A DNA stretch of 64,000 nt from Trachythela sp. YZ-2020 (GCA_016169945.1 JADLSH010000231.1:1922001-1986000); one strand, 5' to 3'. Counted from the first letter of the stretch, positions 45,857-57,715 are shown. The notes: generated by a model from the letters alone, not told the origin. Translations and numbers: made by a program.

Positions 45857-46009
45857 TAGACAGCTTTAGCAAACACAACGCGACGTCAAAGAGGACGTGA
45901 AAATGGCGTAAAAATGGCGTGGGCACATCCATAGATGGGCATATCACGCCATTTTTACGCCATTTTCACGTCCTCCTTGACGTCGCGTTGTGTTTGCTAA
46001 AGCTGTCTA
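45857..46009. mobile_element. Hairpin MITE (TIR about 65 bp)
   Basis: TAGACAGCTTTAGCAAACAC through AATGGCGTG is mirrored by CACGCCATTTTTACGCC through GCTAAAGCTGTCTA. Only a short loop separates the arms. Confidence 0.88.
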
Positions 46010-46229
46010 TTACCGAACGTAACCGAACGTAGTATTCGGTAATAATCGGATTGCCATCGTAAACTTCTAGTGCATGTTAATCGCATGTAAATCCCTTACT
46101 GCACGTCATAATATGACGTCACAAATGTGGACATACACAAATTCTCGATACGGTTCACTATATAGAACTCTTGGCGGGAAATTCAAACATGTTAGGATGT
46201 CAAGAATAGGGTGCTGCCTCGCGGCAGCA

Positions 46230-48345
46230 ATTACTATAATACCAATAAAATTTAAGTCAGATATTTCGGCATATTTGCATGATCGAATATTTTTGAACAC
46301 AACATTTGATCCAAATATCATGTGGGAGAAATGGAAAATAATATTTTTATCGGTCGCAGATTTTCCCGCACCCCAGATTACCAAAAAGGTTAGGAGTGAG
46401 TGTGCTCCATGGATTACAAGTAACATCAGGCAAACTATGCAGCGAAGAGATTTCATGAAGTAAAAGGCAGTTAAAACAGGGTCAAAACAATTTCATGATG
46501 CCTACAGGAGAACACACAATGATTTAAACCGGCTAATTAAAAAAACAAAAGCGAACTATTTCACAAATACTTTGAATAAATGTGAAAACAATCCCAAAGA
46601 AATGTTGAAAGCGATTAACAAGCTTACTAACAAAAATTCGAAAACGACTTTGATTCCCGAAATTCAGTGCAATAATCAAATTGACAAAAAATCATGATAT
46701 TGCAAATACTTTGAACACCCATTTTAACGAAGTTGGACTAAATCTAGCGAGGGATATACCCCCAGAGTTCTAGAACGCCGGAGTCTGACCTAACGTCTAC
46801 GAACGCACAATTCAATATACAAAATGTTACAGTAACAAAAGTCTATAAGTTGCTTTGTAGCATTAAAACTTCCAATCAGCAGGACACGACAGAATACAGG
46901 GCAAACTTTTACGAGATACGGCTGATGTAATATCGCCCTCTCTAACAGCGATATTTAATGCGTCTATAAACACAGGTATGTTTCCTGATGACTTCAAAAC
47001 TGCAATCATCTCCCCAATTTATAGATCTGGAGCCAAAAACAAATTGTGACAATTATATGGACCAATTTCTGTTCTATCAACTGTTGCTAACATTTTCGAG
47101 AAATTGATTACTGAGCAGCTTGAAGTATATCTAGAATCCAATGGCATACTCAAAGATCAACAAGCAGGTTTCAGGAAAAAACACTCGACACAAACTTCCC
47201 TTCTTAACATCACTAATCAGTGGTTAAAGTGAATATGGACAAGGGATCGGATATTTGAATGGTGTTATTTTCCTGGACCTTAAGAAAGCGTTCGATTGTG
47301 TTGACCATAATATATTAACTAAAAAATGTATTATTACGGAATAAGAGGACATACACTTTCCTGGTGTCAATCTTATCTTACCCACCGCATTCAAATGTGT
47401 AAAGTAGAACAGGCAATGTCGAAGAAAAGAACTGTTAAATGCTGTATACATCAATGTTCAAACCTGGGGCCGCTACTGTAAGTTCTTATTATACATAACG
47501 ATTTACCGAATTGCGTCATTTCGTCTTCGGCAAGTACTGTATGTTCGCTGACGACACAAATATTTCAACCAAAGGCAAGTCTCAACCTGAAATACAAGAA
47601 CACTTAAATGCTGACTTAGAAAATGTTCATCAACGGCTACTTGCAAACAAACTTACACTTATAATAAACGAAAAACAGAATATATGATTGTTGGTTCGCG
47701 ACAACGCCTAACAAATATCATTAATGATCCCAAAATTGAGCTTGGCGAGCCAACAATTAAGCAGGTTCATAAATAAAAAACTTTAGGCATCTTTATTAAT
47801 GAGCACTTATCATGGAACGATCAAATTCAAAATATTATAACAAAAGTTTCTAAAGGCATAGGAATGATACGGCGAATAAGACAGTTTGTTCCTAAATCAA
47901 CGCTGTTAAGAATATATAATGCTATTGTTTTATCACACTTTGATTATTGTAGTTTGACTTGGGATAACTGTTCCGAGTATTTAATTGACAAATTGCAAAA
48001 GTTGTAAAATAGAGCCGCATGGATCATCACTGGAACACCATATTATGATGTTAGCTCTGATGAAGTCTTAAACGAATTAAATCGAAAGCCTCTAAAACAA
48101 AGATTTAAGAAAAATAAGACAATTTTCATGTAGAAAATAAGAAATGATACTGCCAGTGCCATGATTTTAATAAACATGTTTCAAATTAAAACTTCTCATA
48201 GGTATGCTCTTGATAAACCCAAAACAAACTTTATAAAAAGAGTATTAGTTACTCAGCGGCGTCATTGTGGAATAACTTACCAGCCAAAGAAAAAGGCATA
48301 AGCTTTAACAAATTCAAATCTATTCTTGACCGCTCCTGATTCTTC
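46230..48345 (+). pseudogene. CR1/L2-like LINE, reverse transcriptase region, inactivated
   Basis: Broken frames read in order: FDPNIMWEKWKIIFL and APWITSNIRQTMQRRDF (linker after the endonuclease), FHDAYRRTHNDLNRLIKK, FPDDFKTAIISPIYRSG, PISVLSTVANIFEKLI, QAGFRKKHSTQTSLLNI, FLDLKKAFDCVDHNIL, MFADDTN (catalytic ADD), KLTL, FDYCSLTWDNCSEYLIDKLQ and a C-terminal tail. Several frameshifts and stops occur. The motifs belong to the jockey/CR1/L2 group of non-LTR elements. Confidence 0.85.
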
Positions 48346-48389
48346 TTATATATATCTATTTTGTAATTATTCTTCGTATTCTTTAATTA

Positions 48390-48580
48390 AGAATTAAAAA
48401 ACGAGTCGCGTGCCGTTATGGTGTAATAATGCACGAGGGGTGAATGTTGGGAGAATACGAGAGAAGCTTGTAAAACACGAGGCGTAGCCGAGTGTTTTAC
48501 ACGCTTCTCGAGTATTCTCCCAACATTCCCCCGAGTGCATTATTACACCATAACGGCACAAGACGAGCTTTTTAATTCTT
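48390..48580. repeat. Long hairpin element (stem about 90 bp, GCGTAGC apex)
   Basis: AAGAATTAAAAAACGAGTCG and TGCCGTTATGGTGTAATAAT on the left are mirrored on the right up to TTTAATTCTT at 48580. The apex is CGAGGCGTAGCCGAG. Confidence 0.9.
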
Positions 48581-49580
48581 TTATATTATAAGTGGTATAT
48601 AAGCACAGCAAACAATTTTGTTCAAAGATAAATATTGATATTCTCCTAACATGTAATCACTGACGTCACTCGCAAGCTTTTTAATGTTTTCATTGCTTGG
48701 CAACAACTACAAGCTTGAATTCTGGCCGGCGAAGGAGCGAAAAACTTGCAACTCAACAAAAATTAGGGATTAAAAAGGCACAAAAACTGTTGAAAATTTT
48801 TCAAATATAGTACACAATGATAGACAGATTGGTTTTTCGTTGTTCTGCTTCACTTTCGTCCTGGATTCGTATAAAAACGAAGGGTTTTTGTCAAGCTGCT
48901 TTGACGACATTGTCAAGTTGATTTTTCATCTTGAACCAAATATATCAGGCAGTTTTTGTTTGAAGGTACTGTTTGAATATTTTTTGTGTTTTTTGCTAGT
49001 TCAGTGGTTGGTGGTTAAAAATTTTCTCAGACAAACTGTCAAGAAATGCATAAACATGTCGTATTTGTGTAGGTTTTTGTCGTTGCATCTTGACAACTTA
49101 AAAACTGTACACATATTGTTTATATCTAAATCAATGCCAAAATGGTTAATTTTAATTTTTTGCCCCTAGAACTGTGGATAAATTTGGTTTGGTTTGTGTT
49201 TAAAAACAGTTTTTATACCTTTAAATGTCTAAATAGTACAGATTTTCGCGTTTCTTGTCGCCGTTGAATGCCAACTTTCAAGAAAAAAGTATATTTCAAA
49301 CTCAGAAACAGCTACGAATCTTTATTCGCCGTTTATGTTCCGTTGTTATTTGTTGGCTGGCTTTTTTCCATCTCGTTTAGGTCTATTTTTTCTTGCTTTT
49401 TGACAGACTTTGGATTTAAAACTATTATAATTTTGTTCATATTGTATTGACAATTCCGAGGAAAATTTAACAAGCGGGGACGAAGTGAGAAAAATGAAAA
49501 CGGTGGCCGTGCTTTATTGCGTCATAAAGCACGCGCATTAGCCAATCAAATTGCCCGTTAGATACTACTTATAATATAAT
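48581..49580. mobile_element. Possible non-autonomous DNA element
   Basis: TTATATTATAAGTGGTAT at the left and ATACTACTTATAATATAA at the right form imperfect inverted ends about 1 kb apart. Inside are frames of 109 and 60 codons rich in Phe and Leu with no known domain; not called genes. Confidence 0.4.
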
Positions 49581-50049
49581 AATGTATATAGACTACAGAG
49601 TAATTAGTGCATGCTTAGTCGATAATTATGTAGCCTAACAAACGGCCTTTTGAAATGCAGCTGCCTATATATGAGCCCTGAAGGGTTACCGTTTTTAAAT
49701 ATTTTTTAAATAATAATTAAATAATAATAAAGTTGACCGCCATATTGCGTTGGTGTTTACATCTCGCAGCAGCTTGGGAACTAGCAGAAATGCAGAACTT
49801 GCGGTGACTGCATCATCTCAAGTCGTCGCAAGTTCCCGCAAGTGAAACAGGGCTTAAGCAATGACCCAAAGCTAGCCATCTGTGCCCATGACAATTAACG
49901 AAATTATTATCATCTATACTACTTTCAGGTAGTTGCAAAACGTCATACAAAATTTGCATACAAAATTCCTTCTCTGAAGTGTTTATTATTTTCGTCGTTC
50001 TCAACGGGCATTGAGTTGCATTTCTTCTTATATTCCCCAAAAGACAACC

Positions 50050-51000
50050 ATGGAAACGGTTCCGAGAAATATTCTTGTGTTTTCAGTTGTATTTAAATTC
50101 ATCGCAATGATTATTGGACTTTTGGGAAATGCCACAGTTTTAATTCATACAATTTTCTTGAGCAAAGAAAAGACAGCAACATCTTACTTGGTAGCAAACT
50201 TGGCACTGGCAGACTTTCTCGTGTGTTTAACATATCCAATATGGATCATTGAGTATATACAGGCTATATTAAACATTGATAGTGATCAGTATTTGTTTTG
50301 TAAGTTAAGTCGTTCTACCTTCTGGTCATTGCTGTTCGCGTCAGTAGCTACACTTCTAGCAATTACTGTCGATCGTTATTTATATATTGTAAAACCTCTG
50401 AAGTATCCTCTGATTGTTACACGTCGACGAGTTTTTCTAGCTATTTCGGGAATCTGGTTAACTGCCTGCTGTCCTCTCCTTGTATTGCAAGTCCATTTTT
50501 GGAAAATTAACTCCGGATTTAGAAGCTCGTGTTACGTGTCTAAAAGTATTGCTTACTCTATAAGAATTATTGCTGCGTATGTTCCACTTATTCTAATATT
50601 TATTCTCAATTTCCGTATTTTCAATGTTGCACGGAAACAGCGAAAACGAATGTTGGCTGAAACTAAAGTAGCTGGCGTCAACAACTCTAACGAACAGTCA
50701 ACCAACAGAATAAAGAGTATCCGTCGATTTTTCCACGCTGTAAAAGCAGCAAAGACATTTTCTATTGTTGTCGCAGTGTTGGCTTTCTGTGTCTTTACTC
50801 CAACCGTTGTTGGGCTAACGCTACAGCATTCTTGTAATTGGTCGTGCTACCAGTTTTGGTACATTGTTTTTCAGTACGAATTTTATGGAATAAACTCGAT
50901 CGTGAATGCCTTTATCTACGGAAAGAGACATGTCAAATACAGAAAAGCTTATGGACGTATTCTTTTAAAAATATTTCGCTGTAATAAACCCACCAACTGA
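50050..51000 (+). CDS. Class A (rhodopsin-like) GPCR, orphan, 316 aa (copy 3)
   Basis: Intronless and very similar to copy 2 at 29707, starting at the shared METVPRN (an upstream in-frame ATG at 50011 adds 13 residues). The same landmarks are present: GN in TM1, LALAD in TM2, loop cysteines, DRYLYIVKPL, FCVFTP in TM6 and NAFIY in TM7. Differences are scattered and conservative; extracellular loop 2 has CYVSKS for CKISKS. It ends KPTN before TGA; in copy 2 one extra base creates an earlier stop. It sits on the third copy of the duplicated unit, whose 3' part is split by two MITEs at 51.3-51.7 kb. Likely a plasma-membrane receptor coupled to G proteins; ligand unknown. Confidence 0.92.
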   Translation: METVPRNILVFSVVFKFIAMIIGLLGNATVLIHTIFLSKEKTATSYLVANLALADFLVCLTYPIWIIEYIQAILNIDSDQYLFCKLSRSTFWSLLFASVATLLAITVDRYLYIVKPLKYPLIVTRRRVFLAISGIWLTACCPLLVLQVHFWKINSGFRSSCYVSKSIAYSIRIIAAYVPLILIFILNFRIFNVARKQRKRMLAETKVAGVNNSNEQSTNRIKSIRRFFHAVKAAKTFSIVVAVLAFCVFTPTVVGLTLQHSCNWSCYQFWYIVFQYEFYGINSIVNAFIYGKRHVKYRKAYGRILLKIFRCNKPTN

Positions 51001-51274
51001 GGATCTTACTTCAACAATTAGGGGCTTTTTTACACACAATTTTTTACACACCCCTAACCCCATCTGACTCTATGTGACGATTGTCACTACCCTTCATCGA
51101 AAATTACGTGACCCTGGCCCAACTCCCCCTCCCCATTACAACTATATAAGGACACAGCAATCGGAAGCATGTGCTGAAAGAGCCTTTATTTCTCCATTTT
51201 CTGGTGACTCTACATTTCTAATTCTCAGTTGTTTCCCATGATGCATGCAGGTGTTCGTTCATCGATAGTAGAGA

Positions 51275-51500
51275 CACAGAGTAATCAGATACAGAGGTTT
51301 ATCTTCATGTGCCGACCTTTGATGTCGGCGTAAGGGCTTTTTCGGCAAAATCCGCCATGTTCTTAGCCAGTCCAGTGAAGAGAGGCCGTCAGCATACGTA
51401 AACTGCGCATGTGCAGGTACTGGCTAAGAACATGGCGGCCAGTTAAAAACACCTTACGGTTTTTCCGCGAAGAGACACCTCTGTATGTGATTACTCTGTG
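51275..51500. mobile_element. MITE A with 7-bp target duplication GTAGAGA
   Basis: Ends CACAGAGTAATCAGATACAG and CTGTATGTGATTACTCTGTG are inverted. GTAGAGA lies at 51268-51274 and again at 51501-51507. The duplicon at 28860 shows the empty site. Confidence 0.85.
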
Positions 51501-51504
51501 GTAG

Positions 51505-51721
51505 AGAGCTTAAGCAAGCGACGTTTTTGACAACACGGACGTCACGCGTACATTATTTAACCGTTAATTATGGCGTCAGCAGTTCGTGCTGGAAATCAAG
51601 AACGGCAGTCAAAGTGGTTTCACGTTCGTGATTTCAAACAAGAACGGCTGTCGCCATCTATAACGGCTCAATTTACTTCCGGTCGGCGTTCGTGAATCAA
51701 AAACGTCGCTTGCTTAATCTC
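51505..51721. mobile_element. MITE B adjoining MITE A
   Basis: 25-bp inverted ends: GAGCTTAAGCAAGCGACG and TTTTTGA against TCAAAAA and CGTCGCTTGCTTAATCTC. It abuts the target duplication of MITE A, so two insertions hit the same spot. Confidence 0.85.
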
Positions 51722-52935
51722 ACTAATATAGACAGGAGTTCCGTATTCTATGCCAGTTAACGTGAGTATCAGGCCTATAATAATTTCCCTTCCTTAAATG
51801 CGGGTGGAGGCAAGGGAACGAAAGCCTGATAGAAATCCTTGTTTGGCCGCATGTGGAAAACAATGGAAAACATAAATATATGAATTTTAAACCATATTTT
51901 TAAATACTTAAAGAAGAATATTGAACCGAAATAAGATTAAGATTGTCAATAGCTATTTAAAGAAAAAACAAAGCATAACCGCGCAGATATCTATCTCCTG
52001 AATGACTTTGAAAGTGTAGAAAAGCATTATTTATTATACCATTATTTATTATATATTTAGCAGTTGTAACTATAAGTATATAATTAGATTGTTGTTGTTA
52101 CATTATATGAAATTGACATTTCCCCTGGGACATTTTGATTGGATACTAAATATATACTACACTTGGATGCGGAAAGCGGGCACGTTAACGTTTGTGTCAG
52201 GCTTAATTTAGATAAAATAATGATATTCAGGTTATATGCCATTGGACGGAAGAACATCAAGGGCAGTTGTGTCCACACACTCATCTTCGTTCCACTCTAA
52301 CTCGTCAATGTCGTTGTCAGCTCTAATCAAAACGCACATCTGCCATTTTTCTCTATTTATAGCTCAATTTCGCGTGATTTTGTAAACTGAGCCCCGAAGA
52401 TATAGTGTCAGGATTGCTCCATTTTCACGTAAAATACTTCATCTCTTATTCACGCTGTACATAGTTGTTCGTGGTAAAAAATGACGATATACAACTCTGC
52501 AGAAAATTCGCATCATCTATTTATGTCAACTTTAGACTGCGCAGCAGCCGATTTCAACAGTAGAGTCTCCATCACGTGACAGTGCCTGTGATACTCGCTT
52601 CCCATGCACTTGTGTCTACAGATGACGCTTAGTCGAACACCCCCTACCTTCCAAAGCATCACGTATTTTCTGAACAGCTCCTTAACATAGAAAATTTCAT
52701 AAATTTGAATTATTGTAAATTTATGATTTAAATTGAATTTTTTGGAAGAACGGTTACTTGTTAGAAAACAATAATTGTACCATATATAGTGAGCAACAGT
52801 TCAAGAGTCGAAAATTATTCACAAAAATGACGTCATCTGATGTGCGACATTTTAGCTTTTCACGCACTTTACTCGAAAAAACGCCTGGTTACCCCCATTT
52901 TCTATTTTTATAAAATATTACAACTTTAGTTTTAA
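51722..52935. other. Duplicon continuation and intergenic sequence
   Basis: 52250-52690 matches 28900-29330 in the GPCR copy 1 unit. 51780-52240 has no counterpart there and no recognised gene. Confidence 0.6.
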
Positions 52936-55126
52936 AGGACATTGGCAACGAAAATTTTTATTCCTTATATTGATAGAGCATGCCTACGGAATACTTAATT
53001 TCATAGTTTCCCTTGTCCATCGCATTTAGTTGTTGAGAAAATTTGTGACAAAGTTCAACAGTCGTCCGCCATTTTGAAAAAAACGGCGTATGCTAATTTA
53101 TGCATGAATACATTAAATGACGTCATTAGATGGGTTGACACAATTTCTCTAATATAAACTCTATAGTGTATTACCACACGCGGTAAACTTTGCGGCAAAA
53201 TAGACGGCAGAATGGTTTTAACAAGTGTGTAACATGTTTGTACCACTACTTTTGATACTATTTCTTCCAATTCCGTGTGAAATAGACGCATAAATTCGAA
53301 TATCGCATAGGAAATCCTTATGCAATGTTATTGTCTATATCCCCTGAATTGTCTCGCTGGTAAATCCGTAAATGCATAAAAATTGCTCAAATTGCAAAAC
53401 AATCAAATCTCTATCAGCACGTTCAGTTACCAGTTCCAATTATTATTGAAAATACAACAGTAAATAAAATTGTCACAATGTAGTCTTGTGTTAATAACTG
53501 TTTATGTATTGTTAAATAAATGTAGTCCATACTAATACTAACTATTAAACCTAAGTAGCTGGCGCAATTATGATATACATTCAAAATACACAAGAATAAA
53601 GGCCTAAAAATTTGGATAGTTCATCACTGAGATTTGAACTACTCCTTTTATACGTTCAATGCAGTTGGACAGTGTAGTATAAAGAAGCGCTATTACATAA
53701 AATAAACCGTACAAATAGCATGCTGTATTCGCATTCAAGGTATATTATTGATTGTTGTAGAGTATATCGCTTCATCGCTTGTATTGACATAGTGCAAATT
53801 TAAGTTACCCATGATTATTGAAATAAAAGTATAAAACAAACAAGGTTAATACAACTACAGTCATTTTGAAAAGCGAAGAGAATACCGGTATGTCAGTTAA
53901 TAATAGCAAGTCTTCAGTGCGGCAATGCATTAAATTATTAATTTCTATTTTAATGATCAGTTATTCCCTACCCATATGCGCGTCTTGATTTTTCGTAAAA
54001 AAGAGTATAACAAAAGAACTAAAAGATCTAAAAATATTAGAGTTCTCACTTCTATAATTGATATTGTGTGTTGACGCAATTAATAACTATATTTACTGTA
54101 ATGGGAATCGCTACATTTTCGGCAATATTTTTACCAGCTTCATCATGTATAATTCACCAAACTATTTAGCCACACATATAAAACTGCATTTAAGCCAGGG
54201 AACAGCTATAGTCTGGCTTTTTTCTATAAACTAGCTAGATATATTAAATAATGTACTATATTGACAGCTTCATATTTCCCGTCAAAACAATAGAAGCTCA
54301 AAACTTCATAATCATATGAATCGCGTGAATAACTATTCTTTAATAATCACTAGAACTTGAATATAGATTGTTTTCAAAAGAATATTACTTGCATCCAATA
54401 ATTCTGCACCAGATTTATTTTTCAGTATTAAACATTCAAGGCTTTAGTTTAGCTCCAGATATTAGGTCAAGGTGCTCAAAATCGCTGGTTGACAATTCGT
54501 TCAACCTTTCTCGGTGTCTCGAGTTTATAATATAACATTTCAAACACCTCTTCTCGTGTCTTCGTTTAAATAATGTATCCTACAACAACAGATGGTTCCT
54601 GAAACCTTTTCCAGAGTGCATGACCATTTACCTTTCTCGTTAAATTTCAATTGACACAAAATACTATAGTATAGCTTCAATAATACCCCAATCATTCACA
54701 AACGCGTGACACAATTAAACCACGCAAGTTGTAAAATTCGCCATTCCTTTCCTTCTTACACGCTTAATATGGCTTTACCCGATAGTGTAGCATTTCCTTA
54801 GTTCTCCTGCCTGGTTGTGAGAATTTTTGTTCATTATAACGCGCAAAAACGACATATTTTTAGTTACCAAAACCTTCACGCAATATAGATCCCTATGTTG
54901 TTTTGAAGCGAACCCATCTAATGACGTCACAAAGGTCATTGACCCCAAAGATAATTTTTTGAGAATTTGATCCAAGATGGCGGCCGATGAGCAAATTTAT
55001 CACATTTTACTTGCACTTTACTCGCAAACAAAAATGTTACAGAAAAAAATAGTAACATTCTCATAGTTAGGTGGTCCAGTAAGATTAAATAAGCCAATAA
55101 AAATTTTCGTTGCCAATGTCCTTTAA
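52932..55126. mobile_element. 2.2-kb non-autonomous element with TTAA target (Kolobok or piggyBac type)
   Basis: Perfect inverted ends AGGACATTGGCAACGAAAAT (from 52936) and ATTTTCGTTGCCAATGTCCT (to 55122), each flanked by TTAA. Subterminal blocks are also mirrored (GACGTCATTAGATGGGTTG near 53120, CCCATCTAATGACGTCA near 54908). TTAA duplications occur in piggyBac and Kolobok elements; the AGG start fits the Kolobok RRG rule. No transposase ORF inside. Confidence 0.78.
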
Positions 55127-55318
55127 AAGCATGCTTTCTGAGATTTCGTGTTTATTGAAATAGTGACTCAGCATTTTTGTCCAGTTTATAACCGTTTAAT
55201 AGCAGTTGATAATATTCGTTTCTTTTCATGATAATATTGACCCGGTTGGAAGTACATTTTTTAATGACAAAAAATTAAAATTCTTCACTTTTGTTATTCA
55301 AAAATAAAACTTGGTATC

Positions 55319-55704
55319 TTGCTGAAGAAGATATGTCAAAAGAACAGTCCGCAGTTTCTTTACTGGGCAAGAAGTTGGAACTCCAGACTCTTTGTTTACA
55401 ACTTGTGCGATAGTCTAGAGAAGCTGATTTCGCCTTGTATCTCCACCCTTAAACAGATAATCCCTTGGATGTTCGCTATGGACAATGTTAATTATGCAAG
55501 ATGGCTTTCGGTTCATATTCGCGACATGTCAGAACTTCCAGCCAAACATCCGGACATCTTTTACCAGTTTTCCAATGGGTCATTCGTGGTTCACAAGACA
55601 GGCTGTTTTCGCTATAGCTTTAGACCAAGCACACGAGCAAGTTAACGCGGTAGGAAAGGGAGAAGGAGGTGTTGTTGGACTGACGGAGAACCCCTCAGCT
55701 TTAA
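55319..55704 (+). pseudogene. Uncharacterised PIN-like family gene, 5' part, interrupted by piggyBac
   Basis: Encodes IPWMFAMDNVNYARWLSVHI, then LPAKHPDIFYQF and FVVHKT in one frame. A frameshift near 55603 leads to IALDQAHEQVNAVGKGEGG and VGLTENPSAL in another. This matches a large uncharacterised protein family that is abundant in cnidarian genomes, as I recall it. The frame is cut at TTAA (55701-55704) by a piggyBac and resumes at 58998. Confidence 0.65.
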
Positions 55705-56086
55705 CCCTATTTGTACCGGGGTTTTTTAGTAGCCAAGATACCGGGGGCGCGCTGATTAGGCGCACCCCATACAAATTCTTGCGGTTATTGGTCTTGATGT
55801 CCATTTTAATTTTTTAACTAAATTTTATCCTTGTTTTCCAAAAAAAAACCACTTTTGCACCACTTTGGGTCAAAAATGGCCACCTGCCGATTATTCCAAA
55901 ATGGCCGCCATAAAAAATATGCAAATATTACTGTTTTTATGCTATAATTTTAAAATGGTGCATGAAAAGGCAAAACATTTGGTACCTGATGTCTTTCTGA
56001 ATGTTTAGTTGATATGGCAGACTATTTACAATAAGAATATCTGGAAAACCCCCACAAAATACCTGTACAGCAATATTGTTCACCGT

Positions 56087-57715
56087 CTATTTCTGGCCAC
56101 ATTTCAGACATTTTTGTACAATGTGGTCCTGACAAGAAGGATTACCGCATGCCTGGCAGAGCGACTTCACACACTTTATGCTCTTCTTCTTCTCAGAATA
56201 GCCTTCCCCTGCAGCAGCCTGTTGACATAGGGTACACCTTCTTCTGCCTTCCCCAAATGCAGGCCCATTGTCCACGACCATTTGATCATTCTCGGCAATT
56301 GGCCCCATTATCAGTGTAATCTTGTTCTTTATGACTGCCGACAAACTGGTTTGGCTTCTTTGTGCAATGTGAGGTTTGACCAATTCCATAACCAAGTCAA
56401 ATCCATACTCAAATGATTTTTGCTTCAGAGGACACACATTCCTATTCAAAGCAAATATAGTGGATGAGTTTACGCGGGCAGTGTCCAGCATGTAGGAAAA
56501 TACCACCATGGTCCATTTCCTTGACTTGGCTTTAGATGTGTGAAATGCCATCCTTTGGTCGACAATATCAGTGCCACCTTTGGTAAAATCATACAATTTG
56601 TACAATGCCAATTTCTCACGCTTGTCGTCTTTAGTTGTACCCAGTATTTGCTTCAGAGTTGATAGCATTAGCACATTTTTCTTTCCACTTGCGGTTTTGA
56701 CGACATAAGATGCTAATGATAGTGGACCATCTTTCTGCCAATAGACTTCTGTAGATAAGTCCTCCCTGGCTTTGAAATCCTTCATTTCAGCTGGAACACC
56801 TTTGCGGTTGATTTGTATCGTCCCAAGGCAGGTTATGTGCTTCTCATACAACCAGAGCGCAATTGATAGGGAGGTGTACAATCGGTCGAAAGATATGTTC
56901 CTTCCTGCCAATGGTATTGAATTAGCCAATAATGTGTCAATCATATATTTGACAATTGCTTCTGTACCTTGTACATAATACTCGCCACCATCCTCTTTCG
57001 GCTTACCACAGTAGGGAGACGCAATGAATGTGTACGGATACCTAGCAGCATTGATGGCTTTGAACAATAAACCATTATTAGGGTTGTACTGCTTGAAGGA
57101 GATTTGATTCCTCATGGAGTAGAGGGTCTCATCTAATGAAAGATAATCTCCGGGTACCAGGCATGACATACATTCAAAATTGAACAATTCAAAAATATCC
57201 CGCATAGCAGCAAAGCGGTCTTGTTTCCATCGCTCGTCTCTTGTGCTTGCATCATCAAAGCAAAGATTTGCCCGAATAAATGTAAACCGATTTCTTGACA
57301 TCGTTGCGCTGAATATAGGTGGGCCGTATTTGTTTGAGAATAATTTATCCACAGACAAAGTATTCAATTTGTACAGTCCTCTATAAATATACAAACCAAT
57401 GAAAGCAAATAATTCTTCAATGTTGGTTTCTTTCATGTAGCAGTATTTACTGTTTTCAGCAATGAAGTTCTCTGGTAGTTTGGAAAGCAAGGCTTGAATT
57501 TTTCTGTTTGTAAGCAACACAATCTTTGTCATCATAGCATCCGTGAAAAATAGCTCAAATGCAGTGCGTGGAGTTGGTGTAATTCTTGCCTTTTGCAGAG
57601 TCCCTTGTGGTCCAGTTATGACATTTGCCCGATTGTTACGACCAACGTTTACAGATGGCGGATGATTTTGGAATGTACGAACAATGTTATGCTCTGGTTT
57701 GTTGTCTACCTTCAC
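56087..57715 (-). CDS. piggyBac transposase, DDD core and Cys-rich C-terminal domain
   Basis: A 542-codon frame covers the DDE_Tnp_1_7 (piggyBac) fold. The three catalytic Asp are visible: D195 in LSLDETLYSMRNQ, D277 in ISFDRLYTS and D383 in KGGTDIVDQ (with D386). The C-terminal end is the zinc-binding domain: C494/C497, C515, C520/C523, C528, H531, C536/C539. The frame opens at a GTG (57715), not a true start. The N-terminal part lies in another frame at 57712-57894 and in an exon at 58044-58179. The enzyme would cut at TTAA and excise without scars. Core residues are complete, but the upstream frameshifts suggest this copy is inactive. Confidence 0.9.
   Translation of the reverse strand: MKVDNKPEHNIVRTFQNHPPSVNVGRNNRANVITGPQGTLQKARITPTPRTAFELFFTDAMMTKIVLLTNRKIQALLSKLPENFIAENSKYCYMKETNIEELFAFIGLYIYRGLYKLNTLSVDKLFSNKYGPPIFSATMSRNRFTFIRANLCFDDASTRDERWKQDRFAAMRDIFELFNFECMSCLVPGDYLSLDETLYSMRNQISFKQYNPNNGLLFKAINAARYPYTFIASPYCGKPKEDGGEYYVQGTEAIVKYMIDTLLANSIPLAGRNISFDRLYTSLSIALWLYEKHITCLGTIQINRKGVPAEMKDFKAREDLSTEVYWQKDGPLSLASYVVKTASGKKNVLMLSTLKQILGTTKDDKREKLALYKLYDFTKGGTDIVDQRMAFHTSKAKSRKWTMVVFSYMLDTARVNSSTIFALNRNVCPLKQKSFEYGFDLVMELVKPHIAQRSQTSLSAVIKNKITLIMGPIAENDQMVVDNGPAFGEGRRRCTLCQQAAAGEGYSEKKKSIKCVKSLCQACGNPSCQDHIVQKCLKCGQK

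Noticed and set aside
48840..49450. Two short genes rich in Phe and Leu
   Set aside because: Low-complexity AT-rich frames inside a probable non-autonomous element; no domain.
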